From Ampullaceana balthica (Eukaryota > Mollusca > Gastropoda > Lymnaeidae): 64,000 bases of DNA. A program made the translations under genes and the position numbers. Shown here piece by piece: positions 37,800-53,185 of the stretch; the stretch's first letter is position 1, and every line of letters begins with the position of its first letter. The stretch spans positions 186,001 through 250,000 of the forward strand of contig CALYLW010000739.1 of NCBI GenBank assembly GCA_944989445.1, written 5' to 3'. A model generated the notes under the pieces. That model was not told the origin of the DNA and made no database searches. It saw nothing but the letters and a program-made list of their open reading frames with translations.

Positions 37800-38123
37800 T
37801 GGGGGGCAAAGATGGATTGTTCCCCGGGCGGCACATACCCACGCTACGGTGCTGATCTCAAGTCACGTGACTCGAATAATGTTGAATTTAGCTCATCATA
37901 TGCCCTGGCTACGAAACTCTGTGATTCACAAATAAAGAATCCTACTTCGCGGACATTTCCATATCGCGGTAGCGCCTGCAATGGATCAACCGCTCTTTCA
38001 GAAGGTCGACCAAGAACCAATGCCAACAACGAATACATAGTTAGGCCGACAACGTCTGAACACACACATACGCAAAGACACACGCACACAAGACGCACTT
38101 TTAAAGTCAAAAGATGCTCATGA
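37800..38123. other. GC-richer island open on both strands, unidentified
   Basis: Between AT-rich flanks, this stretch is open for 103 codons on the plus strand (37812-38123) and 88 on the minus strand (37844-38110). The plus frame begins MDCSPGGTYPRYGADLKSRD; its end runs into an acacac tract. I do not recognise either product. It could be part of a transposon or an exon of an unseen gene. Confidence 0.3.
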
Positions 38124-38679
38124 ATGAAATTAACAAGTATTGTTTATTAATGAAACTACACATATAAATACTGATAAATTGCTCTAGCATTTCAAGAAGT
38201 GTCAAACACTTGGCCACCAAAACACAGCCTGGCAACAGAAGAAACAAACAATATTGCTGTTGTGTCATTTTAAAAAAGAAAATAATAAATAAATAGGAAA
38301 ATGAACACAAAAAAATTACATGAAAAATTTGTTAAGAGACAGCAAATAACATGTTTTGTAATGTAATTAATTTTTTGGTGTATACTAGTAGGTAAGAGAC
38401 ATGAACAAAGTGACCCCTCTCCCCCTCAAAGGGCCAAGAGTGGTACATTTGTGAAGCGGATCATACAAGACAGACAGCTACTCTCATATCCACACGTGCT
38501 AGACTTGGTGTACAGGAGCATTAGGAAAAAACAACAACAATGTAATTTGTAATACATCAACAATTGGATTCTGTAAGTGTACAGATAGTGTGTATGTGTG
38601 TGCTAGTAGTATACCTCTGCTGATGTTACGGACACAAGACATTCTCTCACCAAGATGGGGTTTATGGTGTGTATGCCAT

Positions 38680-38765
38680 ACATGATTGTGCCGTCCATAC
38701 ATGATTGTGCCTTCCATACATGATTGTGCCTTCCATACACGATTGTGCCTTCTATACATGATTGA
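38680..38765. repeat. 19-bp tandem repeat, about 5 copies
   Basis: The unit is catacatgattgtgccttc with small variations. Confidence 0.9.
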
Positions 38766-39640
38766 AATCTGTCTCTCAAACACCAGATTAAAATGTGTGA
38801 AATTGTCGGTGACCAGGGCTGCAAAGTCAAAGGGTGAGAACCGTTAAGCAAGAGTTGGAGTTGCCTTACTTCATAGCATCGTGAACTGGCAGACGTCAGC
38901 AATTGTCTGTGGAGTGGGGGAATTGAATTTTCAGTTACAGATTTCATAGCATTTTAATAATGAAGAGCTCTATTGAGATGCTATCAATTTTCTACACCGG
39001 AACAAGATATTAACCATGAGATAATCATATTAATCAAGAGATAATCATTTAATGAAGGAAATAATCATCCAAAGATTGTCTAACTCCACAGCCCTAGTTT
39101 TAGAATACAACATGGATGAAATGGAGGAAAAACAGAAATCTCTTTCACACACAGAACAATGGATGATAATAGTATCAAGTATATATGTTAGTTTAAGATC
39201 AAAGGAGAAAGCTTCCAGGAGTTGAGAAAGAAGTGTATATAAATAGTACACTATAGGCATTCTTAATATTGAGAAGGAGGATCAAATGTGAGGGTTTAAT
39301 ATGCACAAGGTGAGGCAGACAATTTGATAAATTTAATTTGAATATTAATAAATACAAAAAAAGAAGAAAAAAAAATCCATACAAAAATTGTTGAAACACA
39401 TTATACAACACATGACAGAATGGATGATTCAGAGATTTATTTGTGTTGACAAATAATAATTGAAGCTGTTTGAAACATTGAATAGCATGACTGATGATCT
39501 CTAGCCTAAACACAGGTCATAGTTCAACAACTTTTTGTTCATTATGAAAGTGGTTTCTCAAAGTTCATGATGGTTGGCCCTTTATTAAACTGAACTGGAT
39601 TGATTTCATGTTTGAGAGTAATTCAATACGAATGTCAAGA

Positions 39641-39812
39641 AAACACACCACATTTGTTTACACTTACACCACATTTGTTTACACTTACACCACATTTGTT
39701 TACACTTACACCACATTTGTTTACACTTACACCACATTTGTTTACACTTACACCACATTTGTTTACACTTACACCACATTTGTTTACACTTACACCACAT
39801 TTGTTTACACTT
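39641..39812. repeat. 21-bp tandem repeat, 8 copies
   Basis: The unit is caccacatttgtttacacttа-like, read as caccacatttgtttacactt plus a. It keeps three frames open, which explains the repetitive predicted peptides here. Confidence 0.95.
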
Positions 39813-40425
39813 TCATAAGTTCAAAATGTAAAATTCCTTTAATATGTTGTTGCACATTACGTAGTTTTATCAAAGTCCAAAACTTTCATAATTTTAAGTG
39901 GTTTGTTTTTAAAAATTATATATCACACATTAAAAAATATTACCCATTGATTTTTAACCTCATACATAAGTAAACTTTTGTCTAGGGATGGACCAACAAC
40001 TGTATCACATAATTGAACAATCTGTGTCAGTATGCAGACTATTTCAATACAAATAGATCAATACAAAATACTCAGTCATTTTAAAAAAAGTAAAAAGTCA
40101 CCTGATATTAAAATATTTGTGTCCGTTATGACAAAAATATCTGCCCCCAAATTTACCATTGTTCTAAAGCATCCTGCCAGAGCTTTTACTTTTAACAATA
40201 TCAAATATCCAGGACATTATCTCCCTTTAATTTTAATTCAAAGAAAACAAACTTAAAGGAACAGTTTTTCTCTATCCAATTATCTCAAGTAATCATTTCC
40301 CTATGAAAAGAACTACCCCCCCCCCGCGACATACACTAAATTTAAGGGCAGTTTCATATATTTTGATGATATGTCATTAATGTACATAAAACAAACCCCT
40401 ACGTCTATATGTTGTGAGACTGGGG

Positions 40426-40672
40426 ATTGGTGGTGTGGTTGGTAGCGGTGGTGTGGTTGGTAGGGGTGGTGTGGTTGGTAGCGGTGGTGTGGTTGGTAGC
40501 GATGGTGTGGTTGGTAGTGATGGTGTGGTTGGTAGTGATGGTGTGGTTGGTAGTGGTGGTGTGGTTGGTAGCGGTGGTGTGGTTGGTAGTGGTGGTGTGG
40601 TTGGTAGTGGTGGTGTGGTTGGTAGCGGTGGTGTGGTTGGTAGTGGTGGTGTGGTTGGTAGAAGTGGTGAGG
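40426..40672. repeat. 18-bp G/T-rich repeat, about 13-14 copies
   Basis: The unit is ggtgtggttggtagtggt with c/t and a/g variants. All frames stay open. The strand is strongly G+T biased, so G-quadruplex-like structure is possible. Confidence 0.95.
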
Positions 40673-43600
40673 TAAGCAAACCTTGAACTGATCATCACAA
40701 TCATAATAACATTTAAAACAACGCTGTCATATGTATATGTATGTATGGTGCATATAAAACAAGAAGCATTATGTCATGGTAAGATGAAAGGTATACTATC
40801 AAATAGTAAAATGTAAGTGTACTATCATATCTGGTAGATCATGTACATAAACTTAATTATTTTGTTTGTTTTTTTGTTGTTTTTTTTGGTTGTTTTTTGT
40901 TTTAATTTTTAGTTGTGAACATAATGGAATAGTGAATAATAGTTGATAAAAAGCTTTGATCATGCTGAGCCTTGTGCGTATCTTATCCATATGGTCAAGG
41001 AGAAATGGCAGAAAGAGAGCATTGCAAAAAACAAGAAATCTGAAAGGATCTCTACAACAATTTAAAGGGAATGGTAGATAGGTCATTCTAAAGACAGGGT
41101 GTGTCTTGATGAAATTTTACAGGAGGGAGAGAAAAAACAAAAAAAACAAAGACAACAGATTCAGATCAACAATAAGATACAACATGCAACAAAAGGGATG
41201 GGGAATCAGGAGTAAATACTTCTTATTTAAGTTATTTTTACTCTTATATGAAAATTGCATTAGGAGTGAATGAGTAGGAAAGTGATTTTTGTACCATCTT
41301 TCTCCATTTTATACAAAGGTGAAGTCGATTAAATACAACTATTCATAATGGTTACTGTTGAAAGTAAATTTATATGTTCAGCAACCCTCAACTATATGTA
41401 TGTATATTATTATGTAAATTTGTTGGGCATGATAACTAAGCAAACATCAATCTTATTAAAAAAAAATCAAAGTAACTTTCAAAGGGTCTATGTAATACTA
41501 TTATTGACAGTACTATAGCACAATTAAATATATATGCGTTGGTGTAAGAGAGCAAAGATACTCAACAAATTTTTATTAAGTCATGAGTTAAAATTTATAA
41601 CTAATAAATAATTAGAAATTAACGTATAAATAATTCATCATTGGAAAAAGTTCAAAAGAATATATTCAGTTACCTCCCTTCCATTGTTATTTGTTCTCCA
41701 ATGAAATAGAAAAAAAATTTTTTTAGTCAGAATGTGTATCTATCCCATATTCCTAAACTCTAATCTGCATACATACAACAGATTAATTCCATTTACACAA
41801 AAATTCAACAGAGGTTTCAAAATTGTTTTTAAAAAAAATTAAACATAAAACAATGTATACAGCCATGTTGAAGAGATGAAAAGATAGATTTAAAAATCAA
41901 ATCCAATGATAACCTCCAAGTTCTAAGAAAATTAAAATAAACTTTTGATCTAGGCAGTCAACTCTACCCCCTTCTGAATAATGATAAACGTGATACCCTA
42001 ACAAGACTTAAAGTGTAATAATGGAGGTCCATAACTTCATTCATGCTCCCCCATTACCAAAGCTGAGTCCTCCTTAAGAATATCCCACTTGCAAAAATAA
42101 AAAATATTGATACTTAAGAAATTTATCCTCTAACACATTTACTATCAAATATATAAATGTCAAATCATGTCAGAATAAATATCACATTAAGTAAGTAGTT
42201 TAACATCATGGTTACTTTAATGTTTTAGACTACCTGTAAATATAATTTATTTTCTTTGAATCCACCCCCCCCCATCCCCCCACAATCTGAGACCCAACAT
42301 TCACTTCCTCCCACTACAAAATATTGACTTAGATGTTTGTAAAAATATGTGAGGTAATCAGGTAATTCACCAAACTTTAAACCCAGGGAAGGTAACGCAT
42401 GACTTAAAGCGTTTTTGTACTAGCAGAACAGTAACATTTATTTTTCCTCTCACCACCTTATGGTCACTTCTTCTTTGAAAACCATTAAAATTTTAGCAAA
42501 TTCCTTTTCTTCCTCTAAAAATATCACGTTCGTTTCCTATTTCAAAATCTGACACAACTCTTTGTGTGTGACCATTTTTGGTCATTCTGATGATAAAAAC
42601 ATTATGTGATTCACAATTTCCTTTAAACTTTATTTTAAAGTGGATCTTTGCTTTTGACACAAATGCAATCATTCAGATTTTCACTAAGAGAAAGAAATAT
42701 GTTGTGACTAGCAGATCGCTTCAGCTAGGAGGGCCGAGCATTTACAATTTCTAGGTCTGCATAAAAGAAATAATTTTTAAATTCATAGTCCAATAGTTTT
42801 TGGGTTTGCTTGTTCATTCAGATGTATTAGTATAACAAAATAAACCACTGTCATCTAATTGTAAATCACAATTTTAAAAAAACACAAAAAACCCCAGATT
42901 TATTGGAAGGGAGTTTCATGGATGCAGTAAAGAATGTTCAATTTGGTGCGACAAAATAGCATTCTTTAATCTAAAGAAACTATAAATGAAACTAACACCT
43001 TTAAATGAATTGATAATATTTCAAACATGGATGAATGAATATGCTGATCATCCTCTGGTAATTGAAAGTACAGAATACAAAATTTAAATCAATATTTATT
43101 AATGAATTTTTTTTTCAATGAGGTTTAATTGTTTTTTCTCTATACAGGTTGGCTGGTAATCTTATAAAGGGAGGACGAAAAGATGCTGAATATGTAAGAG
43201 ACCCAAACATTATTTATAGAATTGAATTTCATGTACACGGGAATATTCTTGATTAAGAAACTAAATATCTGTCTGAATGAATTCCACGTTTTCAGTCCAA
43301 GTTTATGAGAGCAAGATGGACATTGGTCAGCTCCACAGGGTTTAGCTGAGATATTTTGAAGAACGAGAAATAATTGGTTTTGTTGGATTGCTTTATTATA
43401 TGGACATCTACATTCAATAGAGAAAGTTAAGTATGAGTTGTGTCTCTGCACAACAAGATAATAAATTAACAGATATTCAACTATACATAAATGATTGAAC
43501 AGATAGTCAACTATACATAAATAAATCATGCAGAGACACAACAGAGCTGATGCAGGTTCTTTTCTTAAACCTCTCCAAAAAACCACAAATTGATTTGCAT

Positions 43601-46600
43601 TTCTAGGAAGATTCACTTCCCTCAATTAGCATTTCTCTCATCTAGCATTTTCCTAACAAGTAACCGAAGCAATTTTTTAAAGGGAAATCACCAAGTGCAA
43701 CTTGACCTCTCTGGTAACAGCTTAGGTTTTATTGATTTTTGTTCTAAAAAAAATGCAAGTTTGGCTATTTCCTATTTAAAATAGTTTTTAACATGTATTC
43801 ATACAATATTATATAAAGCTGACCATATGAGTTTTCTTCAACTGACTTATGGAAAGGAACAATACCCTTCATTGCAGCCACTCTCTTTCAGGTACATTAG
43901 CTTTAATAGTTTTGATATGTCTGAAGCAGTGTTGGCTACATACTAGCCATTCCCCCTATTCCCTTCAATACAACACTACAAAAGTTGATCTCGAGTAGTT
44001 TAAACAGCCTACCAATCTCAACACACAAACGCTAGCACTTAACTATCTCCCTCTCTTTTTCTCTTTGTTAAAAACATCATATTGTTACATGATTAAAATG
44101 AATTATCAGATTGGTTATAGTTAAGAAGATACATGATGCATTCTTATACTTGATTTATGCAGTGGCTGATGTGAGCTGGTCAAGGTCATCCATCATTAAA
44201 TAATACATGCATTACAACAATAAAACACACAAAGGTAGGTAAGAGTACAAAATATAAGTCATTATCTTCTTTTCTTTTTGGTTTGAAAATGGTTCAGTTT
44301 TCAAGCTAAAGTAACTAAATGAGCCTAAGATGTGCTCCATTTATAACCATTTATAAAACGAACAAGAATTGAAGTACACCTGCCTGGCATATTTCTAATG
44401 CATACTCATTATAAATAAAGGTTTTGTTATAAATAAAATTGTTCAATAAAAGAATCAGAACTCTGATCCCTATCTGAAGAGTGAGCTCCCTTTGATTAGT
44501 GTGCATGTACATTTATTATAAATACAATTTACTATGTCTGATATTGTAACTTTGGCAAATAAAATATTTAATTTAATACTTACAGCTTAAATGAAAAGGC
44601 TTACAAGAGCAAAATCATTTTGCATTTTTAATAAGGTTAATGCTGAAATTAAATTGCTGCTGTGAAGGATCATTTAAATTCAGCCGTGGACATGAATATA
44701 AGCTAATAAAATTAAAATCCAGCACAGATTTGTTTTTGTGCTTGTGTAAAAATCTAGTTAATGACATGAAACTTCAAATAAAAAAGTTTATTCCAGGATA
44801 ATGATGTAAAATTTCAAATTTCCCACTAAAATATAAGATATTTTGAAGTAAAGGAAAAGAAAATTAAAAAACAGCCAACATGGTGTTTGTTTCTGTAAAA
44901 CACCCAGCAATAATTTTGCTTTGATGTGTAAATAAATATATAACAGATTGAATGTTTGCTACTAGCAGTCTAAGTCCTACTTCCAGGCAAGACCAAGTGT
45001 TGCTTTGGCTTGATTAAAAAATATCTAAAATCCTTATATTAAAAATTATTTTTGGAGCAGAGATTTGTAATAAAATTCATAAAAATATCACAGTCGAATT
45101 CACAATGGTAAAAAAAAATAATAATGTCTAAGTAGATAAGTTTATTTTAAAAAAAATTATTAAAAAAAATTATGTTTGCTTGACATGATAGCCCTGATAC
45201 CCAAACGTAACTACAAGCCTGCTGGTGTTTCAAGTAGTGTACTAACAAATTATTCAATTTACTTAAAACCTCAGAATCAAGATTTCAAATTAGCAAGTAA
45301 AAGCTAAATATACAAGAGAGAGGCAGAAAATGAAATGAATTTCTTAAAAAAGAAAAGCACTGGACAATATATATATATAATAATGTAGTTTAACTTAATT
45401 TTGATAGACTAGATAACCATAGGTCAGCTAGAAGAATGCAATTTTTGTTGTTATTTTAAACATTAAACAGAATCCTAAAGATTGAATGGTACGATGAAGA
45501 TTGTCTATGTCACTGGACAATTGGGGGTTGCTCACCCAATCAAATTGCTGGCGGTTCCCAAATTAGGACACACACACCATAATTACACGGGAGGCAAATT
45601 ATTGCACATTTAACAAAATTTGAACATTTTTCTCTCTCATTTCACCATCAGAACAATCCACTCTATGAAAATGTTAGCCATAAACATAGCAGCTGTGAAA
45701 AGTTTGAGAACGTCTGTCAGTTCCATGACTCAGCCTGTATTAGAACATCAAACAGGCAGACAGTCTTACATACCACAGATAAAAAAACATGCATGGTCTG
45801 GACTCTCTTTTATGAATAAAATCTACATTTATTTGTTAGTGTATTGTAAAATATGAAATCTAAAAAAATTTTATTATCTGGCATGTTTTATCATACATCA
45901 ATATTAAATGGCTAATTAATTGGACAGCTAATTTTGGGATTATCTGTTTTTAAAATTAAAATTACAGCATTATCTATGGCTTCAGAAATACTTTATACTT
46001 AGTCAGCTACAACAATAACATGATCAGATGACTGATGACTGAGTTAATATTTCTCCCTCAAAGAAAGAACAGATCTAACATAAAGGTTAATTGTAAATAT
46101 AATCACGATGATAAGAAGCAGTAGAGAAGGGGCATGTGCAACGGGTCTGACATTCATCAAGTTCAGAATTTTACTGTGTGAATATTAAAAATTTTTTTTA
46201 AAATAAATACAATGAATTCACTATGCAAATATTTAAATACAAGTGCAAATATATAAACAAAATAAAAAACAAAACAAAATAAAACAACATGCAGAGTATT
46301 GTAATGTTTCATGTACATTCAACAACATGACATGTATCTCCAGGCAAGACCTAGTTCAGGACGGCTGCTCTACACTGCAACTTGCAGCTCAAGCATTCAT
46401 ACATTGGCTTATTTGTAAGATTAATTATGAATTTAATGAACTTTTACTCATTACTATTTAATTTAAGCTATTTCAGGAGGGACTTAAAATTTTAGAAACT
46501 TTTAAAAATTATAATTGATATTAACAAAAGATACTTTTCTCTTGGCATCATTTTTTGGAGAGAAACATAAAAAAAGATAGAGCAAGATTTATTGAACTTA

Positions 46601-47076
46601 TTCATTTGTATTTTTGCCAGCAGCATTAATGTATGTTACTCTCTTTATTTCAGCCAGATGATGCAACCCTTTTCTCAGGGACTATTACACCCACAAACAT
46701 ACTTCAACAGTTGTCATGGTGACACATCTGATAAAAGAACCAGATAATTGAATATAAATTAAATTCATTCAAAATCCCAAAAAAAAATTGAAAAAAAAAC
46801 TTATAGGGGGACGAGCACTATCTTTAAATTAACCTGACTTTTTAGATTTTTTTTAAAAAAGTCCTATGTATATGATTACATTTTTTTTTAAATAATAAAA
46901 ATGTTTTAAAAAGCTATTTCCCTGCTTCTGCTACCTTCAAAAATAGATTAATATTTACACACTTTCTATTCTCATATAGAAACATTCATTCGCAAAAAAA
47001 AATTTTTTTTTAAATAAATTAGTTTTTCCCTGCTGCCAACCCTCACCTACTTTGTATAGCAAACTGAAGATGACAA

Positions 47077-47166
47077 GAACAAATGGGAGGATGCTCAGAG
47101 CAGTAAGAATAAATGGGAGGATGCTCAGAGCAGTAAGAATAAATGGGAGGATGCTCAGAGCAGTAA
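47077..47166. repeat. 30-bp repeat, 3 copies
   Basis: Three near-exact copies of agaataaatgggaggatgct followed by cagagcagta. Confidence 0.9.
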
Positions 47167-49024
47167 CTAATATTTGCTTTCCGTGTGGTTTATAGACAGT
47201 TGCGTTAGCCAAATTTGGTTTGATTATTTGCAGTAATATAAATAAAGTAAACACAAGAGTTTAGTGCAGGTCTCATCAATCACTACCCAACCAACCCTGT
47301 GACACACCACTACACCATTGGGCCCTTGACAATAACAACAAAGTTAAGTAAGGTACTCCCATTAAGAAAGGAGCACCCCTCAAGTTAAGGATGTGTAAAT
47401 AAAATACAAAAGAAAAAAAAACATTAAAAAAGTTCTGTTAAATTGAAAAATTAGGTTTGCTAGTTAACTTAAATTATATCAATTTACCTTACAAATTTCA
47501 ACACTTCCACAAATAATTTAGATTGCAAAATATGGTGCACTTGGAAATTTACAAATTTCAGTGAGCTACCTATATTAATCATATGGTGTAGCTTTTAATT
47601 TTTTTAAATGGCAGAGTTATTTATAAACACTTGTGTTGGAATAAGTCCCCTTACAAGCAGAAAATAATACTAAGACCCATTGTGTCATAGTAACTTTAAC
47701 ATTCAGTTTTCTAAAATAATTCATTCTTTTTTTTTCTTTTGTTGAGTGGTGTAACAATTACGATAGTATTAATCTTTAAATAAACATTCAGAAATAAAGC
47801 AAGATATGACTGCCTAACTTTACTTGAAAAATCTAATCTTAATCCCTGCTTCATTGCTTTAAAAAAAGTAATTAACACATGATAAGTAACAGACTCTTTC
47901 TTAAATCTCTAAAAAAAAATACTGCTCTATTAAATATTTTTTTCTTCTAATGTAGATACTACGTACCATAAACCCTCATCATTGTTTTACTGAAAATAGT
48001 GTTTTCAATCTCAGTGGTTTTATGACATGCAACATATTTATTAATGATTAATAAATGTTTGCCGTTGTCACATTAAAATCCTGATTAATTAAATTTTCAT
48101 CAAAGCAAATGTCTTGAGATTCACTCCTCTAAAAAAAAATAATTCTAAATTACAAAAATACATTTTTTTAAATACCTTCTTTTATGTTAATTATAAGATA
48201 AATGTGTAAACAGTTCATAGACTTGTGAGAGCTTAACATGGGCCTTCTTAAAATAGCAGTCAACTTGAGCAGAACTACATCTTAAATAAATCAATGATAA
48301 GCTTGTTGTTTTTTTTGTTGCCACATTTAAAAATAACACATTGATCTACTAGGGAAAAGGTTTAACCTTACACACAGTGCTTTTTTTGGTTTGAAAGTAC
48401 AAAGCAAAAAAAAATAATTTAATTTAAAATAATAAAAATAATATTTTAACAATAAATAATTAACACAGTGCCATCACTTAGATGAGTGGAAAAAAATAAC
48501 TAAAACACAATCCAGTCCATCAAATCACTTGCATGCTTTAAGAGTTCTAGCCATGTGAGCTGTCTCATGTGTATGTCTGGACTTAAAGAACTGAATATCA
48601 CTTTTTCTTGGGTGAAGGAAAAATACAAACTTTCTCCTCCTAAATCTACTTTGATGAGTGAATGAATTTTAAAAAAATTATTTAAAAAAACAAAAAACAA
48701 CAGATGACACATAGTGCAAGAACAGTTAATGATGAACCATTAAATGCAACAAAACTATACCAAGTATGGACCTAAGAATTGTCAATATTCAACATACAAA
48801 TCCAAAAAGTGAGTGTGCTTTTTTTGTTTAAAAATACCACAAAAAAATGTTTTTTTAAAAGTTGTCATTTCAAGGGAGACTATTAGTCACTGAATCATAC
48901 CAAATTGTGAATTCACAGTTAACACAGAAAACTCCATCCAGGAAATAAGAGAAAAATTGACACAGCCACAAGCGAGTCATGGTCCATACATCTGAGCATG
49001 GCTGTGACAGCCGGTCAAGCTTGG

Positions 49025-49201
49025 TCAGTGGCTCTGACCACTGGCCTCCATCTCCAGCTTGCCGTAATCTGGGTTGGTGAAAGAGAAACCCCGGAACTCA
49101 TCTTGATTGATAGTTTTGATGACAGCTGGGTCAACCGGCGTCAGAACAGGATCTTCCGAAGTGAAATCACGATCAAAGTTGTTGGCATCAGTCTTGTTTT
49201 T
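49025..49201 (-). CDS. PKC epsilon-like, last exon (C-terminal tail)
   Basis: 58 codons and stop TGA (49025-49027). It starts [20 protein letters not shown] and carries the turn-motif Thr (LTPVD) and hydrophobic-motif Ser in FRGFSF. The tail beyond the hydrophobic motif ([17 protein letters not shown]) is longer than in vertebrate PKC epsilon. The acceptor TTATTTATCCACAG is a variant of the adjacent minisatellite unit. Confidence 0.93.
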   Translation of the reverse strand, partial: KNKTDANNFDRDFTSEDPVLTPVDPAVIKTINQDEFRGFSFTNPDYGKLEMEASGQSH

Positions 49202-49202
49202 C

Positions 49203-49585
49203 TGTGGATAAATAACATGTAGCAATAACATGTAGCATCACTTGGATAAATAACATGTAGCATCGCTTGGATAAATAACATGTAGCATCGCTTGGATAAA
49301 TAACATGTAGCATCACTTGGATAGATCACATGTAGCATCACTTGGATAAATAACATGTAGCATCACTTGGATAAATAACATGTAGCATCGCTTGGATAAA
49401 TAACATGTAGCATCACTTGGATAAATAACATGTAGCATCGCTTGGATAAATAACATGTAGCATCACTTCGGTAAATAACATGTAGCATCGCTTGGATAAA
49501 TAACATGTAGCATCACTTGGATAAATAACATGTAGCATCACTTCGGTAAATAACATGTAGCATCACTTGCAAAAATAACATGTAG
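49203..49585. repeat. 25-bp minisatellite abutting the last PKC acceptor, about 15 copies
   Basis: The plus-strand unit is taacatgtagcatcacttgg followed by ataaa. Read on the coding strand each unit contains ttatttatccaag, against ttatttatccacag at the real acceptor. So the array carries about 14 near-copies of the acceptor just upstream of it. Confidence 0.93.
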
Positions 49586-49918
49586 CATTCCTTTTCAACA
49601 TCTTCTAGTACAATAGTAATTCATTTTAAACAGTTCAATGATTTCTTCTGCTATTTTAAACCAACACCTGTAGTTGACATCAGTCAACCTGACACCCATT
49701 CTTTAACTTAAACCAAAAAATGCGTCTAGATTAAAAGAAAGATTACTTTAAATGTTAATTAAATAAAGCTCGGACTGATCCAGATAGGTGCAGATAGTTG
49801 CTTACATAAGTCCCAAAAAAAACGCTATTATCAAACTTACTATCAGCTCTTATTTTTTCTTTCTTGCACAGCAGCAAAGAACTAAAACAGGCGAAATGTA
49901 TATAAAACTTTCACTTAC

Positions 49919-50068
49919 TATTTTTGGCTTGAATGGGGGCTTAACTTTACGTTGTTCTAATGCTTCCCAATCAATTTTTTCATGGAAAAATGGATGAACA
50001 AGGATGGCTTTTTCACATCCTTGTGAAGTAACACAGCCGAGTCGCTTGGCAGGATTCTTGGTCATGAA
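49919..50068 (-). CDS. PKC epsilon-like, exon: kinase C-lobe end
   Basis: 50 codons, phase 0 both ends. It starts [20 protein letters not shown] and continues through [20 protein letters not shown] to PPFKPKI, the AGC-kinase C-lobe and start of the C-tail. Acceptor AACCAG, donor ATA|GTAAGT. Confidence 0.95.
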
Positions 50069-50269
50069 CTGGTTTAATATAAAATTACAATTTAAAAATC
50101 ACAAGCAAGGAATTAATTTGACAACACAAATAAATTTTGTATTCAGAAAGAAATGTGCCTGTTGAACTATGGAAATTATTTTGAAAATTCCTCCAACTTA
50201 TTTTGAACCCTATCATCATCCACCAACAGTCTTAAAAAATCCACAATAAGGATTTAAGCAACATAACTA

Positions 50270-50536
<267 letters not shown>

Positions 50537-50809
50537 TTATAAACTGGAAATCCCAATAACCCCTTTAATTAAATTTTTTATTCTTAATCATTTGTTTGTT
50601 AGGATTGAAAAAACCCCAATAAAATTCTTTCTTTTTAAAAATATTTAATTCATTACTATTCAAAATTAGGCTAAATTAAAATAATCTGTACTTGGTTATT
50701 GTATTTAGGTATTTACAAAAAAATTATGTTACATTTCATAACTGAATAGCACATTAGATTTTTTATGGTAAAGAATTGGGGAAAAAATCTAACATTTTTT
50801 TGAAAATCA

Positions 50810-51390
<581 letters not shown>

Positions 51391-51394
51391 TAAC

Positions 51395-51640
51395 TACTGG
51401 ATAGCAAAATCAATAGTACGCTCGCCTCACAAGCTGAGGGGCGTGGGATCGATCCCACGTTAAAGCCACTATAAAAATGTTGATGAATGACTAACGCTAA
51501 GAAAGTCCTCCGCTGACCTGGGAAGGGATGGGCGCCGCCAGGTCTACCAAGCCTGAGAATTTTCTAATGGAAACATTAGAACCCCCTACGACTATGGGGT
51601 TATAACGACCACGAGGTTATGGGACCTAAAAATTTTTTTA
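51395..51640 (+). mobile_element. SINE-like repeat with a tRNA-like head
   Basis: The sequence agtacgctcgcctcacaagc followed by tgaggggcgtgggatcgatcccacg resembles the anticodon arm, variable loop and T arm of a tRNA. A non-tRNA body (gaagggatgggcgccgccag) follows, with a gaccacgaggttatgggac end before an A-rich tract. It lies in a PKC intron. The box B is imperfect, so the origin is moderately sure. Confidence 0.5.
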
Positions 51641-52137
51641 AAAAAAAACAACTTAATATGGACTATTGAATTTACAGTAAACGGATCAAGATTAAACAGG
51701 AACTTTCCTTTTTTTAAGACTGGTTAACAGATTAACCCCTAACAACATTAATCATTATGGAACATTTTCATAATTAATTAATTATACTATTTAGTTTTAG
51801 GTGTGCGTTGACTGGCCAAGTTAATAATGTTTCAGAAATTATTTAGACAACTGAACTAAATAATTGACTTTTGACTTAAAGCAGAGAGTAATGGAAATTC
51901 CCCACTCATTTAATTCTTTACAGTATATATAAATAAACAAGACAGGACAGATAAGTGAAATACTTCCAGATTTCAATACATACTTTATAAAAAAAATTAA
52001 AAATTATTGCAAATAGTCAACTGACTTGTCGCTAAAAATATTTTTCACAATTGAATAAAGATAAAAGATCAACATTGTATTACACTGACAAGCATAACAT
52101 ATTAAAGCTTAATTTTAAAATGACAGAAATAAAATTA

Positions 52138-52389
<252 letters not shown>

Positions 52390-52644
52390 TTAAGTGGTTT
52401 GTCGGGAAGAGGTGTTTAAATTTCTAATAATTCCGATATAATCAAAGGAATTGGCAGGTCTGCAATGTGTTTTATGAAGTACTAAGTAATTATGTCCCTT
52501 TTGAGTTGTCTCAATTAAACTCCCCCAATGAGAAAATTAACCAGTGGTATAAAATTATTTAATTCGATAAATAAATTATATCGCATTATAAGTTTGGACT
52601 AATTCTAGATTAATATCAGATAATTGATCTGTCACATGCAATCA

Positions 52645-52908
<264 letters not shown>

Positions 52909-53185
52909 CTACAATATAACAATTGTAATTCATCCAGGGCAGGAAGTAATAAAAGTTAATCAATAACCTTGTAGAACTTTGTGGTGGTTCAAAAATTCTA
53001 AATTACTTATTTCTGGAGATGACTTTACTGCAATATGGAACGTTAATTAATTGAATGTTAATTCATGTATTTTACATTGCTGATAATTTAGTCTTTGAGA
53101 GGGATAAACAAAAATGTGCAACTGTTAACAGCTCACCTAATTTTTCAAAAATGCTAGCAAGAAATGAAAGAGTTTGGAAACTCAC

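Larger units (their letters stand above)
38770..49020. other. 10 kb AT-rich region without a recognised gene
   Basis: Apart from the listed short arrays, no exon with a known motif was found on either strand. The right part, next to the PKC stop codon at 49025, probably includes its 3' UTR, but the transcript end cannot be placed. A 161-codon minus frame at 43140-43625 has no recognisable domain. Confidence 0.4.

Noticed and set aside
39600..39973. Three overlapping repetitive frames
   Set aside because: They result from the 21-bp repeat, which leaves several frames open on both strands.
43140..43625. 161-codon minus frame
   Set aside because: The longest non-repeat frame, but AT-rich, with no recognisable motif or splice context; likely chance or 3' UTR.
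51410..51480. tRNA gene (plus strand)
   Set aside because: Only the anticodon and T arms are tRNA-like, box B is imperfect and no 5' half is recognisable; a SINE head is more likely.
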